This document shows positions 10,013 through 20,914 of a stretch of 64,000 nucleotides of DNA, in pieces. Position 1 is the stretch's first letter; each line of letters starts with the position of its first letter. Under the pieces are notes generated by a model. It had not been told where the DNA came from, made no database searches, and saw only the letters and a list, made by a program, of their open reading frames with translations. Origin of the DNA: Apium graveolens (taxonomy: Eukaryota; Streptophyta; Magnoliopsida; Apiales; Apiaceae); NCBI RefSeq assembly GCF_009905375.1, contig NC_133655.1, positions 166,246,588-166,310,587 of the forward strand, in the 5' to 3' direction. The translations under genes were made by a program, and so were the position numbers.

Positions 10013-10506
10013 GGTTTTGGTATCAGAGCTACGGTTTAGAGTCCCTGAACAGCCCAAATAGGTTATAGGACTTGTGAGTAGGTTATAGATATTATGCGAG
10101 AGAGTAGGTAAAGTAAATTATTATTAATACTCCTCTTATTGGTTGTCAGCAAAGGGCGCATTCCTCGTCATCCTCTGGGTCGGACGACACTATTGCTTTC
10201 TCCGTGTATGCTGAGTTGAGGCGCGAGTTCGACATGCTTCAGGGCAAGTACGACCGACTGATAGACCGACTGAAGAACGTGTATCCGGACAGCCGAAACT
10301 ACGAAGGGAAGCCCAAGGAGCAGATGATTGCGAGACTTGAGACCTTGGTTCGGTACGTTAACACTAAGCTTGAGGAGATGCCAGCACACCGGGACCGTAC
10401 CAGCCAGTATGTCATTCAGATGGTGGCGGATGAGCTCCAGAGCATTGTGAAGACACTTCGAGAGGAAAAGTCTACCAAGCCCCGTTCAGATGGAGTGGAG
10501 CCTTAG
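9773..10506 (+). CDS. Predicted spliced extra gene upstream of gag, with histone H3 tail-like N-terminus
   Basis: Two open exons are inferred. Exon 9773-9835 lies inside the 5' LTR. It starts at ATG in a good context (GCAGCCATGG) 9 bp after a splice acceptor (TGATATTACAG, ending 9763), and its 21 codons begin MVRFKQTARKT. Without splicing it stops at 9842-9844. A donor CAG/GTAGAA at 9836 and an acceptor TTGGTTGTCAG ending at 10149 define a 314-bp intron that removes the LTR end and primer site. The join is in frame with 10150-10506, for a product of about 139 residues. The second part is Ser-rich (HSSSSSGSDD), then helical and charged (LRREFDMLQGKYDRLIDRL). Its function is unknown. The N-terminus aligns to the H3 tail without gaps (M, R2, K4-K9). 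Splicing is inferred, not shown. Confidence 0.6.
9836..10149 (+). other. Predicted intron spanning the LTR/primer-site junction of B
   Basis: It has a GT donor (CAG/GTAGAA) and an AG acceptor with an upstream pyrimidine-rich stretch (ACTCCTCTTATTGG) and a TTATTAATAC-like branch site. The flanking frames fuse without a shift. A second strong acceptor (CTTATTTCAG) ends at 10814, five bases before the gag ATG, so alternative splicing could give a gag message. Confidence 0.5.
10018..10029 (+). other. Primer binding site, initiator Met tRNA (B)
   Basis: TGGTATCAGAGC lies 5 bp after the LTR end. It is an exact match to the 3' end of plant initiator Met tRNA and establishes the plus-strand orientation. 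Confidence 0.92.
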
Positions 10507-10818
10507 TTCTTTCCATTTACCTTTCATGTTGTTGTACTATCAGACTCTATGGAATCCCCCGGTTGTTTCCGTCTTTCCTTTAAATAAGCCTGTTATTTCT
10601 AGAATCAGACTATGTCCCAATCCTATGTACTGTGACCTTTAAAATTTCAATAATTATGTGCTATTGTTCCATTTGCTCTCAACTGTTATTTTATGTTTTT
10701 ATCATCATATCTGCTTAATTTGGAAACGTGACCCCATATGTAAACAAGAATGCCATGCGATACCCTCGAATCATTTTATCAATTATATTTGTTATAACAC
10801 AACTCTTATTTCAGGATC
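10507..10818 (+). other. Leader between extra gene and gag (B)
   Basis: 312 bp of AT-rich non-coding sequence ending in a pyrimidine-rich splice acceptor (10805-10814) just before the gag ATG. No other signal is recognised. Confidence 0.6.
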
Positions 10819-13800
10819 ATGCCTCCCAAAAAGAAGAACCCAACAACCACCTTCACCACAGACCCAAACATTCTTCAACTACTGGAAACCTTGCAACAGC
10901 AAACTAATGCTATAGCTCAACAACAACTAACTCTTCAACAACGAATTGAAAACCAAGATAACCGTGAGCCATATCAACCACCTGAACCACCAGTACCACC
11001 AAGACAAATTGTCACTTTCAAGGTTTTTCAGAGTGTGAATCCACCTGTATTTCATGATACCACTGATCCAGTGATAGCAAACACATGGATCAAGGAGATA
11101 GAAAGGGCTTTTGAGTTGGTACAGTTAGGGGACGATCAGAAGACGCTGTATGCCACTTACTTCTTGAAGGGAGAAGTCATTTATTGGTGGGAATCAGTAA
11201 AAGCTATGGAAGTCACTCAGCAGATTTCTTGGGAGAGATTTAAGAAGTTATTTCTGGACAAGTATTACCCTAAGTACATGCAGAATCAGATGGAGCTAAA
11301 ATTTCTTGAGTTAAAGCAAGGGAACATGACTGTACTGGAATATGAGAAGAAGTTCACTGAGTTGTCAAGGTTTGTGACAAAGTATACTAGCACTGAGGAA
11401 GAAAAAGCAAAGAAATTTCAGCAAGGATTGGAGCCTTGGATCAGAGATAGGGTGGCTATGTTTGAGCTTGAAACTTATGCGGGAGTAGTACAGAAAGCTG
11501 CTCTGATTGAGAATAATGGGATGCAGTCAAGGAAAGAGAGGGATAACAAGAAGAGGAAGGTTCCATTTTATGGAGAAAAGTCTGAAGCTGGAAGTTCGCA
11601 AGATCGGAATGTAAAGAGGATTGGTTTCCAGAAGGGCGGAAATTTTCAAAGGAAAGGAAATTTGGGCAAAAGGCAAGAATCAAAAGGGAACAATCAGGCA
11701 AGCCAAGGGCAAGTTGGAGAAAACAGGTTCCAGAGGCCAGAATGCAAGCACTGTGGAAGAAGGCACCCCGGAGTATGCAATAAGCTGAGTATGACCTGTT
11801 ATAGTTGCAATCAGAAGGGACATTTGGCAAATGAGTGCAAGATGCCGAAGCCAGGAGTTACGTGCTACAAATGTGGGAAGACTGGACACATGGCTAGGGA
11901 GTGTAAGGCAACAGGACCAGTCAGAGCTCTGATGAACGTGGCAAGTACCAGTGCAAGCGTGCCAGCTGAGGTATTGGCATTACCTCCACCACCCGCACCA
12001 ACCCCGCAAGCAACAGCAAGGACATTTGATCTAAAGATGAAAGATGCTGTTCAGAATTCTGAGGTGATAGCAGGTACACTTTTACTCAATAATGTCAAAG
12101 CCAAAGTATTGATTGATTCGGGAGCCACAAGATCTTTCATATCAGAATCTTTTGTTGATAAGATCCAATGTGATAAAACGGTTATGAGTGAGGTAGTAAA
12201 TGTGGTAATTGCGAACCAAGAGAAGATTCCTGTGAATCAATTTTGTCCAAAATGTGAGATTGATATTTCGGGATATAAGTTCTCGGCCGACTTGATACTC
12301 TTCAAGCTGGGAGAGTTTGATATAATCTTAGGAATGGATTGGTTAGGAGAGAATAGCGCGCGGATAAATTGTAAGACCAAGAGAGTGAATTTAAAGACGA
12401 AGAGTGGAGAGAAGGTAGTATTTAAGGGACAGAGGCAAGAGCGACTATTTCTTACAATTATTCAGGCTAAGAAGTTACTTAGAAAAGGTTGTGAGTCGTT
12501 CCTAGCATATGTAGTGGATTCAGAGAGAGGCAGCCCCAGCATGGAAGATATTCCTGTAGTTAATGAGTTCCCCGATGTGTTTCCCGACGAACTACCAGGC
12601 TTACCACCAGATCGACAAATTGAGTTCGAGATCAACCTTGCTCCAGGCACGGAACCAGTTTCAAAGGCTCCGTATAGGATGGCACCAGCAGAAATGAAAG
12701 AGTTGGCGAGCCAGCTACAAGAATTGTTGGATAAGGGAGTGATACGACCAAGTATGTCGCCATGGGGAGCACCTGTTCTCTTTGTGAAGAAGAAAGATGG
12801 GAGTATGCGTCTATGCATAGATTACCGGGAGTTGAATAAAGTAACGATCAAGAACCGCTACCCGCTACCAAGGATAGATGACCTTTTTGATCAGTTAAAG
12901 GGAGCAAAATGTTTTTCGAAGATTGACTTGAGATCGGGATACCACCAATTAAAGATCAAGGAAGAAGATATTCCCAAGACCGCATTTAGGACCAGATATG
13001 GGCATTATGAATTCCTAGTAATGCCGTTTGGATTGACCAACGCCCCGGCCGCATTCATGGATCTGATGAATCGAGTATTTAAGAAGTATTTGGATAAATT
13101 TGTCGTGGTATTTATTGATGACATCCTTATTTATTCTAAATCGGAAGAAGAATATATGCAGCATCTCTGGATAGCATTGGAGATACTCCGACAAGAGAAG
13201 TTGTATGCCAAGTTTACCAAATGTGAGTTTTGGTTAAAGGAAGTTCAATTTTTGGGGCATGTTATTGGAAATGATGGAATTAAAGTGGATCCGGCGAAGA
13301 TTGATGCAGTTATGAGTTGGGAGAGGCCAAGGACTCCTACGGAAGTGCGAAGTTTTCTAGGATTGGCCGGATACTATAGAAGATTCGTCAAGGATTTCTC
13401 GAAGATCGCCACACCGTTGACCAAGTTAACCAGAAAGAATCAAAAGTTTGAATGGAGTGCAGAATGTGAAAATAGCTTTCAAGAGTTAAAACAGAAGTTG
13501 GTAACAGCTCCGGTGTTAGTACTTCCAGATGATCAAGGGAATTTTGTAATATTCAGCGACGCTTCACATAAGGGTTTGGGTTGTGTGTTGATGCAACACA
13601 GTAAGGTAATAGCATATGCGTCAAGACAGTTGAAGCCGCACGAGTTAAAGTATCCGACGCATGACTTGGAACTAGCCGTCATAGTGTTCGCACTCAAGAT
13701 TTGGAGACACTATCTCTATGGAGAAAAGTGTGAAATCTACACGGATCACAAGAGCTTAAAGTACATTTTTACTCAGAAAGAGCTCAATATGAGGCAGAGG

Positions 13801-15432
13801 AGATGGCTGGAATTGATTAAGGACTATGACTGTTCGATAAATTACCATCCTGGAAAGGCGAACGTAGTGGCCGATGCGCTGAGTCGGAAGGAAAGATTGA
13901 ATGCAATGATAACATCAAAAGAGTTATCTGAAGAAATCGGAAAATTTGAATTGGAACTTTGTGCTTATGGGAAAGTCAAAGAAGTTTGTCATGCAATGAC
14001 CTTTCAGCCAACACTAATGGAAAAGATAAAGAAGTGTCAAGAGGAAGTAATGGAAAAAGAGAAAAATCAGTTATCTGGAGAAGAGATTAATACTAAAAAG
14101 GATGAGCAAGGAATACTAAGGTTTTCATCCAGAATATGGATTCCCCATGTATCTGAATTAAAGAATGAGATCCTCCATGAAGCCCACCATTCGAAATTTT
14201 CAATCCACCCGGGAAGCACCAAGATGTATCAAGACTTAAAGAAGAACTTTTGGTGGCCAAATATGAAAAGAGACGTGGCAGAATGGGTTGCGAAGTGCTA
14301 TACCTGTCAGAAAGTAAAGGCAGAACATCAACGACCAAGCGGATTAATTCAGCCCCTGAAGATTCCAGAATGGAAATGGGAAAACATCGCTATGGACTTT
14401 ATAGTAGGACTACCACGAACAAAGTTCGGACATGACGCAATATGGGTTATAATTGATCGTCTTACGAAGTCGGCGCATTTCCTTCCAATAAATGAGAAGT
14501 CGTCACTGGACAAGTTGGTTCATCTGTATGTGCACGAAATCGTATTAAGGCATGGAGTACCTGTATCAATAGTTTCAGACAGAGATCCCCGATTTAACTC
14601 AAGATTCTGGAAGCAATTCCAGGAATGTCTTGGCACGAAGTTGAATATGAGCACGGCGTATCACCCGCAGACTGATGGCCAGAGTGAAAGAACAATTCAA
14701 ACAATTGAAGATATGTTGCGCAGTTGTGCAATCGATTTTGCTGGAAGTTGGGACGACCACCTGCCATTAATTGAATTTTCATATAACAACAGCTATCATT
14801 CCAGTATCGGCATGCCACCATATGAAGCTTTGTACGGGCGAAAATGTAGATCACCAACAAGTTGGGATGAAGTAGGAGAAGGAAGAATTCTCGGCTCAGA
14901 ATTGGTACAACAGTTGCATGACTCAGTCAAGTTAATTCAGAAAAGGTTGCTTGCTGCTCAAGATAGACAGAGGAAGTATGCGGATCCCGCGCGTAAGGAT
15001 GTTCAATTCCAAATTGGCGAAGCTGTGTTGCTAAAAGTGTCACCTAGGAAAGGGTTGATAAGATTTGGCAAGAAAGGAAAGTTAGCACCTAGATACGTAG
15101 GTCCTTTTGAGATTTTGAGCCAAGTAGGAAAGGTGGCCTACGAGTTGGCCTTACCACCTCAGTATCAGCATGTGCATAATGTGTTCCATGTGTCGTTGCT
15201 TAAGAAGTACAATCCTGACGCTAGCCATGTGATAGAATATGAACCTGTAGAAATTCAGGCAGACCTGTCATTTGTGGAGCAACCGGTTAAAGTACTCGAC
15301 TGGCAAGTAAAGAGTCTTAGAAATAAATCAGTAAAGTTAGTGAAAGTACTTTGGAGGAACCCTAAGGTCGAAGAGTCGACTTGGGAGTTAGAGTCTGATA
15401 TGCGTTCCCGGTATCCTCATCTGTTCTCTTAG
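10819..15432 (+). CDS. gag-pol: Chromovirus gag-pol polyprotein, intact, 1537 codons (B)
   Basis: One unbroken frame carries all functions. Residues about 60-230 are gag capsid. CCHC knuckles start at 327 ([14 protein letters not shown]) and 349 ([14 protein letters not shown]), with a partial one before them. The protease has DSGAT at D433. The RT block [13 protein letters not shown] leads to FIDD with catalytic D767/D768. RNase H has [10 protein letters not shown] (D914). The integrase has an HHCC finger from about 1120, then D1193, D1254 and E1290 (35 residues between the last two). The C-terminus (about 1480-1537, [15 protein letters not shown]) is a chromodomain of the divergent type seen in Tekay. 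The order PR-RT-RH-INT is gypsy. The start ATG is followed by PPKKKN and sits right after a splice acceptor. All visible catalytic residues are present. Products would act in cytoplasmic particles and, for the integrase, in the nucleus. Confidence 0.96.
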   Translation: MPPKKKNPTTTFTTDPNILQLLETLQQQTNAIAQQQLTLQQRIENQDNREPYQPPEPPVPPRQIVTFKVFQSVNPPVFHDTTDPVIANTWIKEIERAFELVQLGDDQKTLYATYFLKGEVIYWWESVKAMEVTQQISWERFKKLFLDKYYPKYMQNQMELKFLELKQGNMTVLEYEKKFTELSRFVTKYTSTEEEKAKKFQQGLEPWIRDRVAMFELETYAGVVQKAALIENNGMQSRKERDNKKRKVPFYGEKSEAGSSQDRNVKRIGFQKGGNFQRKGNLGKRQESKGNNQASQGQVGENRFQRPECKHCGRRHPGVCNKLSMTCYSCNQKGHLANECKMPKPGVTCYKCGKTGHMARECKATGPVRALMNVASTSASVPAEVLALPPPPAPTPQATARTFDLKMKDAVQNSEVIAGTLLLNNVKAKVLIDSGATRSFISESFVDKIQCDKTVMSEVVNVVIANQEKIPVNQFCPKCEIDISGYKFSADLILFKLGEFDIILGMDWLGENSARINCKTKRVNLKTKSGEKVVFKGQRQERLFLTIIQAKKLLRKGCESFLAYVVDSERGSPSMEDIPVVNEFPDVFPDELPGLPPDRQIEFEINLAPGTEPVSKAPYRMAPAEMKELASQLQELLDKGVIRPSMSPWGAPVLFVKKKDGSMRLCIDYRELNKVTIKNRYPLPRIDDLFDQLKGAKCFSKIDLRSGYHQLKIKEEDIPKTAFRTRYGHYEFLVMPFGLTNAPAAFMDLMNRVFKKYLDKFVVVFIDDILIYSKSEEEYMQHLWIALEILRQEKLYAKFTKCEFWLKEVQFLGHVIGNDGIKVDPAKIDAVMSWERPRTPTEVRSFLGLAGYYRRFVKDFSKIATPLTKLTRKNQKFEWSAECENSFQELKQKLVTAPVLVLPDDQGNFVIFSDASHKGLGCVLMQHSKVIAYASRQLKPHELKYPTHDLELAVIVFALKIWRHYLYGEKCEIYTDHKSLKYIFTQKELNMRQRRWLELIKDYDCSINYHPGKANVVADALSRKERLNAMITSKELSEEIGKFELELCAYGKVKEVCHAMTFQPTLMEKIKKCQEEVMEKEKNQLSGEEINTKKDEQGILRFSSRIWIPHVSELKNEILHEAHHSKFSIHPGSTKMYQDLKKNFWWPNMKRDVAEWVAKCYTCQKVKAEHQRPSGLIQPLKIPEWKWENIAMDFIVGLPRTKFGHDAIWVIIDRLTKSAHFLPINEKSSLDKLVHLYVHEIVLRHGVPVSIVSDRDPRFNSRFWKQFQECLGTKLNMSTAYHPQTDGQSERTIQTIEDMLRSCAIDFAGSWDDHLPLIEFSYNNSYHSSIGMPPYEALYGRKCRSPTSWDEVGEGRILGSELVQQLHDSVKLIQKRLLAAQDRQRKYADPARKDVQFQIGEAVLLKVSPRKGLIRFGKKGKLAPRYVGPFEILSQVGKVAYELALPPQYQHVHNVFHVSLLKKYNPDASHVIEYEPVEIQADLSFVEQPVKVLDWQVKSLRNKSVKLVKVLWRNPKVEESTWELESDMRSRYPHLFS

Positions 15433-15452
15433 ATTCTGGGGACAGAATCCCT

Positions 15453-15466
15453 TAAGGGGGAGAGGA
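15453..15466 (+). other. Polypurine tract of B
   Basis: AAGGGGGAGAGGA directly precedes the 3' LTR start TGTTACG, as needed to prime plus-strand synthesis. Confidence 0.9.
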
Positions 15467-17379
15467 TGTTACGACCGACATTTTATGTAATATTATTTGT
15501 GAATAATATTAAGTTAAATAAAAATATATTCAATGCTTGTACGTTTGTGTGAGTGAAAATTTCTGCATTTTAAATTTGCTTTGGGTAGTATATGATTTTT
15601 CAAAGCAAGAATTTATTTAATTTCTTTATTTTTGATTTATAAGGAATATTCTAAGCTTTGGAAAAATTTTCTTTTAAAAGACATTTTGTACACAAATTTT
15701 GAAAATGATTTTTATAAAGTCTCTAAAAATCCAAGTTATTTTATGGTATAAATTTTATAATTTTTGAACTTGTACTTTATTATATAAAAATAAATCTTTG
15801 GAAATTAGTTGCTTAATAATTATCAAATTACATGAATAACCTTGCATGCAAACTTGCCTAACTTTAGCTAGAGGGTTACTCTTGTCATTTCCTAAATCCA
15901 CTCACATTTAGTCTAGTCAAAGACATAAAAACAAAACTAAAGTGATGATCACTCCATTTTCACTCCACCCTCCCCTTTTCTCCTCCCTCCCTCTCGGCTC
16001 AACCCTCACTCTCGGCCATCCCATAGCCGAGGCCCTCCATCCCCTTCATTTCTTCATTCTTTCACCCAAACAATCATCTTATATTCAAGTAATTTTACTC
16101 CCTATATGTTATTCTTATATATTTCAAAAGTATAGAGTGAAAAACCTATGTTTTGACCTTGCATGGTGATGTTTTTGTTAAACTCAAAGTGAACCTCCTT
16201 GATTCTTGTGAATCTAAGGCTTTCACCATGAGTTATAGTATCATAGGGTCAAGAATGGCTAGACATAAGAGTGTTACACCTATGCGAATGCTGTTTTTAC
16301 CCTAATCCATTCGGCCATGACTTGATAGGAGCCGAATGGATGGTGTTTTGTTGCCTTGTTAACATTTTGTGTATTTTGTGATGATAACATGAATTTTGTA
16401 GTAAAGTCTTGATAAAATCCTTTTGCATGCTAGTTGATCATTTAGTTGTAATCCATGTTAGGCTTGCATGTTGAATTATGATAAAAATTTATTTGGAAAT
16501 CATGTTGTTTTGGTTTGAAAAACCCGAAGGCATGCATGCATGTGGAATTCTCTTAGTTTGTTGTGAAATTTTGATCATTTGGAAAGATTTTGTTAGTGAG
16601 CCTTAATTTCAGTAGGAATAATGTGATAATATTGATTTATGCTTCTTGTTGCATGGTAATAATTTGTGGTTATCTTTTATAAAAATATATATCTTGTTGT
16701 TTCAAAGGCATGAAGATTTGCGATTTGTTAAGAGTAGTCTCTTTTGTTTTGCCATAGTTGCACCTTAGGTAAGGATGATCTCACCAAGGGTATTTTAAGA
16801 AAAATGGAGTTAGTTCAGTAGAATACCAAGTATAGGTCTTGGTTTAAGTATTTAGTTGTTGTTAGTTGGGTTTGTCAAGTCAAAATCTTGGAAAATGAGA
16901 GTTATAGTTTCTGCAGAAAAATCAGTTTAATACCCTGAGGTTTAGAGTGAGTTTTGACCATGTCATTGATGTGCACTTTGAGGCCCAAGCTACCAGAAGT
17001 TAGTATGGGGAGTATATAATAGGTTTTAGGAGTTGGTTGGAGGTTTGCATGTCATTTGGTTAGGTGCACAAGTAGAATAACAAAATCTGTCCAGCAGGGG
17101 ACAGTTTTGTTGCAACTTAGAAATAGGGAGATTTGGCCATGTCATGGGTAGGCCCTCATTAGGCCCAATTGGGCCTTAGTTAGAGGGTATGTCAGAGAAG
17201 TTTTTCCAACCATAGTTCATAGGATATGAGCTAGAACCATGTGTCACAAGTTAATTCAAGTCAGGGCATTTTCTGCCCAGAAAAACAGGGGAACCTTGGA
17301 CTTTTAGCTTAGGCCCAAGAAGGCCCAAGCCAGGCCTTTGAGCCACATCAAGCTTATGAGATGCCCTTAGGTCAGGAGA

Positions 17380-18441
17380 GTCTTGTGTAAAAATTTTGAA
17401 GAAAAACTTGTAGTTTAAGAGTGTCTAATGCACTCAAGAAACCTTAGTTACCATTCTGAAATTTGCACCAGTAAGCACTTTCACTTATCACATAGTTTTA
17501 GGACACTTAGAAGTGAGTATTAGGTCGACCACCATAGTTGTAAGATAGTATAAGGTCAGTAGAGCAAAAGGCACAAGTGAGGGTCAATAGGTTTTGGATA
17601 ATTTAGGAAAGGCACATTGAGTTAGGAAGCCCAAATTCGAAGACTTCGTTTAGTTAGCGACCAAGTAATTTAAGTGGTGAGTCGAGATCATCCGAGCCTA
17701 GTGTGGCGTTATGGTGTATGTGATGTTATTTGGTATTAATATACGATATGTGATTATGTGGCTACGTGTGTACATTTAAAAATATCAATGTTGGATATGA
17801 ATTAAGTGTGTATAGGCCTAAGTGCCATCCATGTTTAATTTCGGGTTGTAAATAGGTTAAGATGGAAAGAATATATTATAATGAGGATTATTATTATTTA
17901 TGTAGGATCTCGAGATGAGGGAAAACTTGCCTTAAAAGTCGAGTGAAGCTCCAGTTGTTGCTCCTACCAGTCAGACCAGACCAGTCTATCTCAAGGCAAG
18001 TGATTCAACTTGACCTTCGTATTTGCTGTAAACAGTTCATATATATATATCGATGCAATTATCCTGAGTCATTTTGATGTATTTAAATCAAGCATATCTT
18101 TTGTTTATCTTTGAGTTACATAGAGATGCCATGAACCCTCGAGTACATATTGCAAGTAGTTCAAAAGTCTTTCATGATAGTTTAATGCCATGATAAATTA
18201 GAGATGCGTTATAATATCTTATTGATCCTTTTGTTTATCATGCTATTGATCCCTGAGAAATCTTGATGTTGCACCCTGATGCTTTGATTCAACTCTTGAA
18301 ATAACCTCGATAGAAACTTTATCTTGATACCTAAAAGCCAATCATTTCTTAAATACATTCATGATTGTTTGATAACCCTATCCTTACCCTAAAGCTTGAT
18401 ACCCTGTTATATACTGAGCTGATGATCGCTTTCTTTATATT
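17380..18441 (+). repeat. 1062-bp LTR block absent from the 5' LTR of B
   Basis: Present only in the 3' LTR. It begins GTCTTGTG and ends TTATATT before TTAACACC. No TSD or terminal repeat is visible, so it does not look like an inserted element. It contains no recognisable coding sequence. Confidence 0.85.
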
Positions 18442-19165
18442 TTAACACCTTTATCCTATTGGAACCAGTGATGCCTATCTTTTGATGTTCTAATACCTAT
18501 ATCTTGTCTACAACCGTTGCTTTAAGCCTAGTTTGGCATTACTCTTTCATCTTATCCAATAGCCTGGCTTAATTTCCTTGTCTAAGTTCTTGTTTATGGA
18601 AACCTCTCAATTACCCTAATATAGTAAAGTCTAGTAGATCATGGCCCTGAGATTTAGTGTCATATTTCCAGTGTTTCAAGTTGATCTATAATCCCTTGAT
18701 AAAAATAATTACAGTCGAAAGAGATTTTGTCATAAATCGGCATCAGTTTTTAAAATGATTAAAACGTGGGTTTTTCAGTCCCAAAGGGGGGCAAATGTTT
18801 TCTTGAATGGTGGATCTGGACTGAGACGCGAGTCCTTTCCACACTTATATTAGGCTTAAAAGTTGCCTAGGGATTCCCAATAATGTTTTAGAACCCAGCG
18901 AGGTTCGGGGTTACTTCGCGGCTGATCACCGGCTGTAATCCGTAGCGTCATAAAATGATTTTGATTAAGAATGATTTTAAAATTGTTTTGATGCAAGCAT
19001 AATGATGCCAACTCACATAAGTTTTATCTCTCGATTATCATTGATTATGTCATTCCATTGTCATTCCTAAAGGTATATCTCGATTTATGCTTTGCGTTGT
19101 ATTGTTAGCACTTGTTGAGCTTTTGGCTCACTTCTTGCTTTACCCTGATATTACAGCTAGCAGCC

Positions 19166-19228
19166 ATGGTTAGATTCAAGCAGACTGCCCGTAAGACCTG
19201 TGATACGGATGCTTATGTTCGAGCCCAG
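19166..19228 (+). other. Second copy of the H3-like exon, in the 3' LTR of B
   Basis: It matches 9773-9835 except for GCG to ACG at codon 14. No second exon lies downstream here, because the LTR ends at 19405 and minus-strand gag of TRG follows. A transcript from here would stop after 23 codons unless spliced elsewhere. Confidence 0.7.
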
Positions 19229-19405
19229 GTAGAATAAGTAATAATAGTTGTGTGAGGACTCGGTATTTGTAATCAGATGTAATAGTTGGTAGTGTTGGGC
19301 TGTTCCAAACCCTAAACTGTAAGATCTTGGATTTTGGTTGTGTAGTACTCATTAAAATGATGTAATAACTATATTTATTTTGCTATTTAAGTTGGGGGTG
19401 TGACA

Positions 19406-19410
19406 AAAAT
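19406..19410. repeat. Target-site duplication AAAAT, right copy (B)
   Basis: Matches 7131-7135 exactly. Confidence 0.92.
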
Positions 19411-19493
19411 AATAGCATCTTCTTCTTCCACATGATATAATTCTCTTTATCAAATTGTGGAATTTTAACGGTTCCAACTTTATGTGAAGTCAT
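19411..19493 (-). pseudogene. gag: Copia gag 5' end (TRG), cut off by insertion of B
   Basis: From ATG at 19493 the minus strand encodes MTSHKVGTVKIPQFDKENY followed by a W-K-K-K-M block, the usual start of SIRE-type gag. The coding sequence stops at the insertion of B and its rest lies at 4988-7130. It is the only evidence for the true gag start. Confidence 0.85.
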
Positions 19494-19575
19494 TATGAAT
19501 TTTTGAATAAATAAAAATTCAAGGAGTTGAAAAATCACAAAAGTCTAGGATCTTGATTTGTTCGTTAATCAGAAG

Positions 19576-19587
19576 GCTCTTATACCA
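19576..19587 (-). other. Primer binding site (TRG)
   Basis: The minus strand reads TGGTATAAGAGC two bases from the LTR. This is one mismatch (C to A) from the initiator Met consensus. Confidence 0.8.
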
Positions 19588-19589
19588 AT

Positions 19590-20909
19590 TGTTAGGTCCC
19601 AATGTGTTTGTAGAAGGGGGGGTTGAATACAAACGGTACCGAATAATCGAATAAATGCGGAATAAAAAATGTGAAACAAAATTCAAGTTAAATAAGAATA
19701 TTATTAAACTTGAAAGGTGTTACAACAACTGTATCGATTACAAGGAATTAATCTCAAATTAATTATCACAAATTTAGAATAAATTCGACATGAACTTTTT
19801 CTATTTTTGCAATAATTAGAATCAAATGCTAAACGCGATTTGAGATTAAGTTCTAGGGATTTTGATCCGCTAGATTGTTACACAAGAACAAGATAAAGAT
19901 TTCTAGTTGATTGGATTTAACTTTACAATCTAGAAATTGATCTTGAATAAAGCAGATGAAAATGAAATATTTGCTGCGGCTGCTGTGTTCTTGACTTGTG
20001 TGTTGGATGGATAAAAAATGAACTGCTGCTTGTCTGCTTCTTTTTAATCAACAGAATAGAATTGAACTGGCAAGACAATCCTGAGCTCAGCAAGACAATC
20101 GGTAGGACAATGGATTGAACTAGCAAGACAATCTGAATGAACTAGCATGACAATCAGAATGAACTAGCATGACAATCAGAATGAACTAGCAAGACAATCC
20201 TCCTCCCAGTGTAACTTTCGGTGAGACTATTGTTTGTACTAGCATGACTTTCGGTATGACTATTGATTGTCATACCGATTGTCATACTAGTACAATCAGT
20301 TTGACTTGCTGAATTTAAATGAATTTTAATCCAATTTAAATTCTGAAAATTCCTAAAATTAATTCAGAATTAATTAATCAATTAATAAATAAATTATTCT
20401 TCGCAGATATAATTTATTTTCTTAATTAAATTAGATGACTTAATTAATTAATAGAGAATTAATTCTAGTCTTGAGCAGCAACCATTCTTCTGCAAATCTT
20501 CTGAAAATCACTGAAAATTATGAATCAATTCCACCACTTCAACGTTGACACTCGATGTACTGTCTGGTTCATGAGTGACTAACTTCCGTGACGTTTCTTC
20601 ATGTGTTGACTTTGATACTCTGATTTTCTTCAGATTAAATCCTTGTAATTAATGATACTCTGACGAGATCTCTGTCACTTGATTAAATCCACGATCTTGA
20701 TTTATATCACTGAGGCATGATCAACTTCTTGAACTTCTTCCAGTGAATTAACTCCTCAAGTCTGTAGATGAACCTTGTTTCTGAATCCTTTGACAGATAT
20801 TACTTTGCGAGATCTCTCTGACGGTCGATCCACTATTTACTTATTATATTCTTATTTGAGTTGAGTTGAATCCTCGAATATACAAATAGGCTATGACATA
20901 TGACTTACA
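19590..20909 (-). repeat. 5' LTR of TRG, 1320 bp
   Basis: Same length and ends as 1141-2460. It carries the same tandem array (20059-20199) and hairpin (20252-20277). It borders the primer site, so it is the 5' LTR of a minus-strand element. Confidence 0.95.
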
Positions 20910-20914
20910 TCTTT
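20910..20914. repeat. Target-site duplication TCTTT, right copy (TRG)
   Basis: Matches 1136-1140 exactly. Confidence 0.92.

Larger units (their letters stand above)
7136..19405 (+). mobile_element. B: intact Tekay/Del-type chromovirus (Ty3/gypsy), 12.27 kb
   Basis: It is complete, with two LTRs starting TGTTACGACC and ending GTGTGACA, a 5-bp TSD, an iMet primer site, an extra gene, a single unbroken gag-pol frame ending in a chromodomain, and a polypurine tract. The LTR lengths differ (2877 and 3939 bp) because of one 1062-bp block, yet shared parts differ at only about three sites that I can find (7146, 8467, 9812). It is probably the youngest complete insertion in the window and may still be capable of movement. 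Confidence 0.95.
15467..19405 (+). repeat. 3' LTR of chromovirus B, 3939 bp (long form)
   Basis: It holds the full form, including the 1062-bp block 17380-18441. That block contains an AAGGCAAGT segment that recurs, with similar context, in the solo LTR at 52067-55309, so it looks like an original part of the LTR and not an insertion. The H3-like frame is repeated at 19166-19228 with one change (codon 14 Ala to Thr). Confidence 0.95.
1141..20909 (-). mobile_element. TRG: gag-only copia-derived LTR element (TR-GAG-like), host of nested chromovirus B
   Basis: Two 1320-bp LTRs (1141-2460 and 19590-20909) are bounded by TG...CA and a perfect TCTTT TSD. The minus-strand order from the right is LTR, primer site, gag (split by B), protease scrap, about 2.3 kb of non-coding sequence, polypurine tract, LTR. 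With B removed the element is about 7.5 kb. No integrase, reverse transcriptase or RNase H is visible in the 4.7 kb of remaining internal sequence, so it must depend on another element's enzymes. LTR elements that keep only gag are known in plants as TR-GAGs. The gag type and repeated polypurine tracts point to a Sirevirus parent. Confidence 0.88.

Noticed and set aside
17380..18441. The 1062-bp LTR block as a retained or removed intron, or as an inserted element
   Set aside because: It begins GT but ends TT, not AG. It has no TSD or terminal repeats, and related sequence exists in another LTR, so a deletion in the 5' LTR is the simpler reading.
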